13,668 nt of DNA from NCBI GenBank assembly GCA_964649195.1, contig CAZYPK010000142.1, positions 1 through 13,668 of the forward strand. Reading direction: 5' to 3'. The notes under the pieces are model-generated. The model made no database searches and was not told the DNA's origin. It was given only the letters and a program-made list of their open reading frames with translations. Every line of letters starts with the position of its first letter. Position 1 is the first letter of the stretch. This DNA is from JTS-RE9 sp964649195 (GTDB lineage: Bacteria; Planctomycetota; Phycisphaerae; Phycisphaerales; Phycisphaeraceae). Of this stretch, positions 13,558 through 13,668 are shown piece after piece. The position numbers and the translations under genes were made by a program.

Positions 13558-13637
13558 GGGCGAAGCTCCCGCCGGAAGGGCGAGGCTCCCACTGGGAGGG
13601 CGAGGCTCCCACTGGGAGGGCGAGGCTCCCGCCGAGC
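13558..13637. repeat. 20-bp GC-rich tandem repeat, four copies
   Basis: Four head-to-tail 20-bp units: gggcgaagctcccgccggaa (13558), two copies of gggcgaggctcccactggga (13578 and 13598) and gggcgaggctcccgccgagc (13618). They are the reverse complement of the array at 1-44, with a few base changes. The array starts 11 bases after the regulator stop codon. It has no coding signal and its function is unknown. Confidence 0.85.
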
Positions 13638-13646
13638 CGTTCGTTT

Positions 13647-13666
13647 GCGAAGCCCGTCCGCGGGCT
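13647..13666 (+). repeat. variant of the dispersed hairpin repeat, copy 3
   Basis: gcgaagcccgtccgcgggct resembles the 18-bp repeat at 4248-4265 and 5574-5591. Its stem is AGCCCG/CGGGCT with a TCCG loop. It directly follows the 20-bp array. The window ends here, so I cannot tell whether a T-run makes it a terminator. Confidence 0.45.
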
Positions 13667-13668
13667 GA

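Noticed and set aside
1..13637. Terminal inverted repeats of a transposon spanning the window
   Set aside because: The ends are multi-copy 20-bp tandem arrays, not single inverted repeats; no transposase or integrase and no target-site duplication are visible, and the enclosed genes look like ordinary chromosomal genes.

Overview
The window is GC-rich DNA (roughly 60-65% in genes by eye). It most resembles a planctomycete, possibly Phycisphaerae-like. That placement is an inference from the long PstC/PstA permeases, the small Cys-rich conserved-type protein, and intergenic DNA full of short repeats such as gggcgaggctcccgcc and heptamer runs. No rRNA, tRNA, CRISPR array or transposase gene is visible.

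Left part (1-4135): a minus-strand FlgM-type anti-sigma-28 factor with a clear intrinsic terminator, a plus-strand PilZ-domain protein, and a short GspE/PilB-type secretion ATPase. These suggest flagella, c-di-GMP signalling and a type II secretion or type IV pilus-like machine. A large AT-rich hairpin element lies between the ATPase and a convergent small Cys-rich gene. A NUDIX hydrolase gene follows.

Right part (4136-13546): a phosphate-acquisition locus in the order pstS, pstC, pstA, pstB, a lipoprotein with three copies of one domain, and a PhoB-type response regulator. PstS binds phosphate outside the membrane, PstC/PstA form the channel, PstB supplies ATP hydrolysis, and the regulator would sense phosphate status and switch the locus on. 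Upstream of pstS are four direct repeats spaced exactly 11 bp apart, the geometry of tandem PhoB half-sites. Both permeases carry large insertions. phoU and phoR are not in the window.

The most unusual structure is intergenic. Four separate gaps (2963-3087, 4137-4339, 5558-5637, 10601-10735) contain tandem 7-bp repeats. Unit sequences differ between gaps but the period is the same, and in three gaps the repeats form or flank inverted repeats with loops of about 49-67 nt. Three of these gaps are in or next to the pst operon, and one hairpin ends two bases before the pstB ribosome binding site. A second family, a 20-bp GC-rich unit, sits at both ends of the window in opposite orientations. I see no clearly new multi-gene system. 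The heptamer elements, the predicted Pho box and the triplicated lipoprotein are the parts most worth following up.
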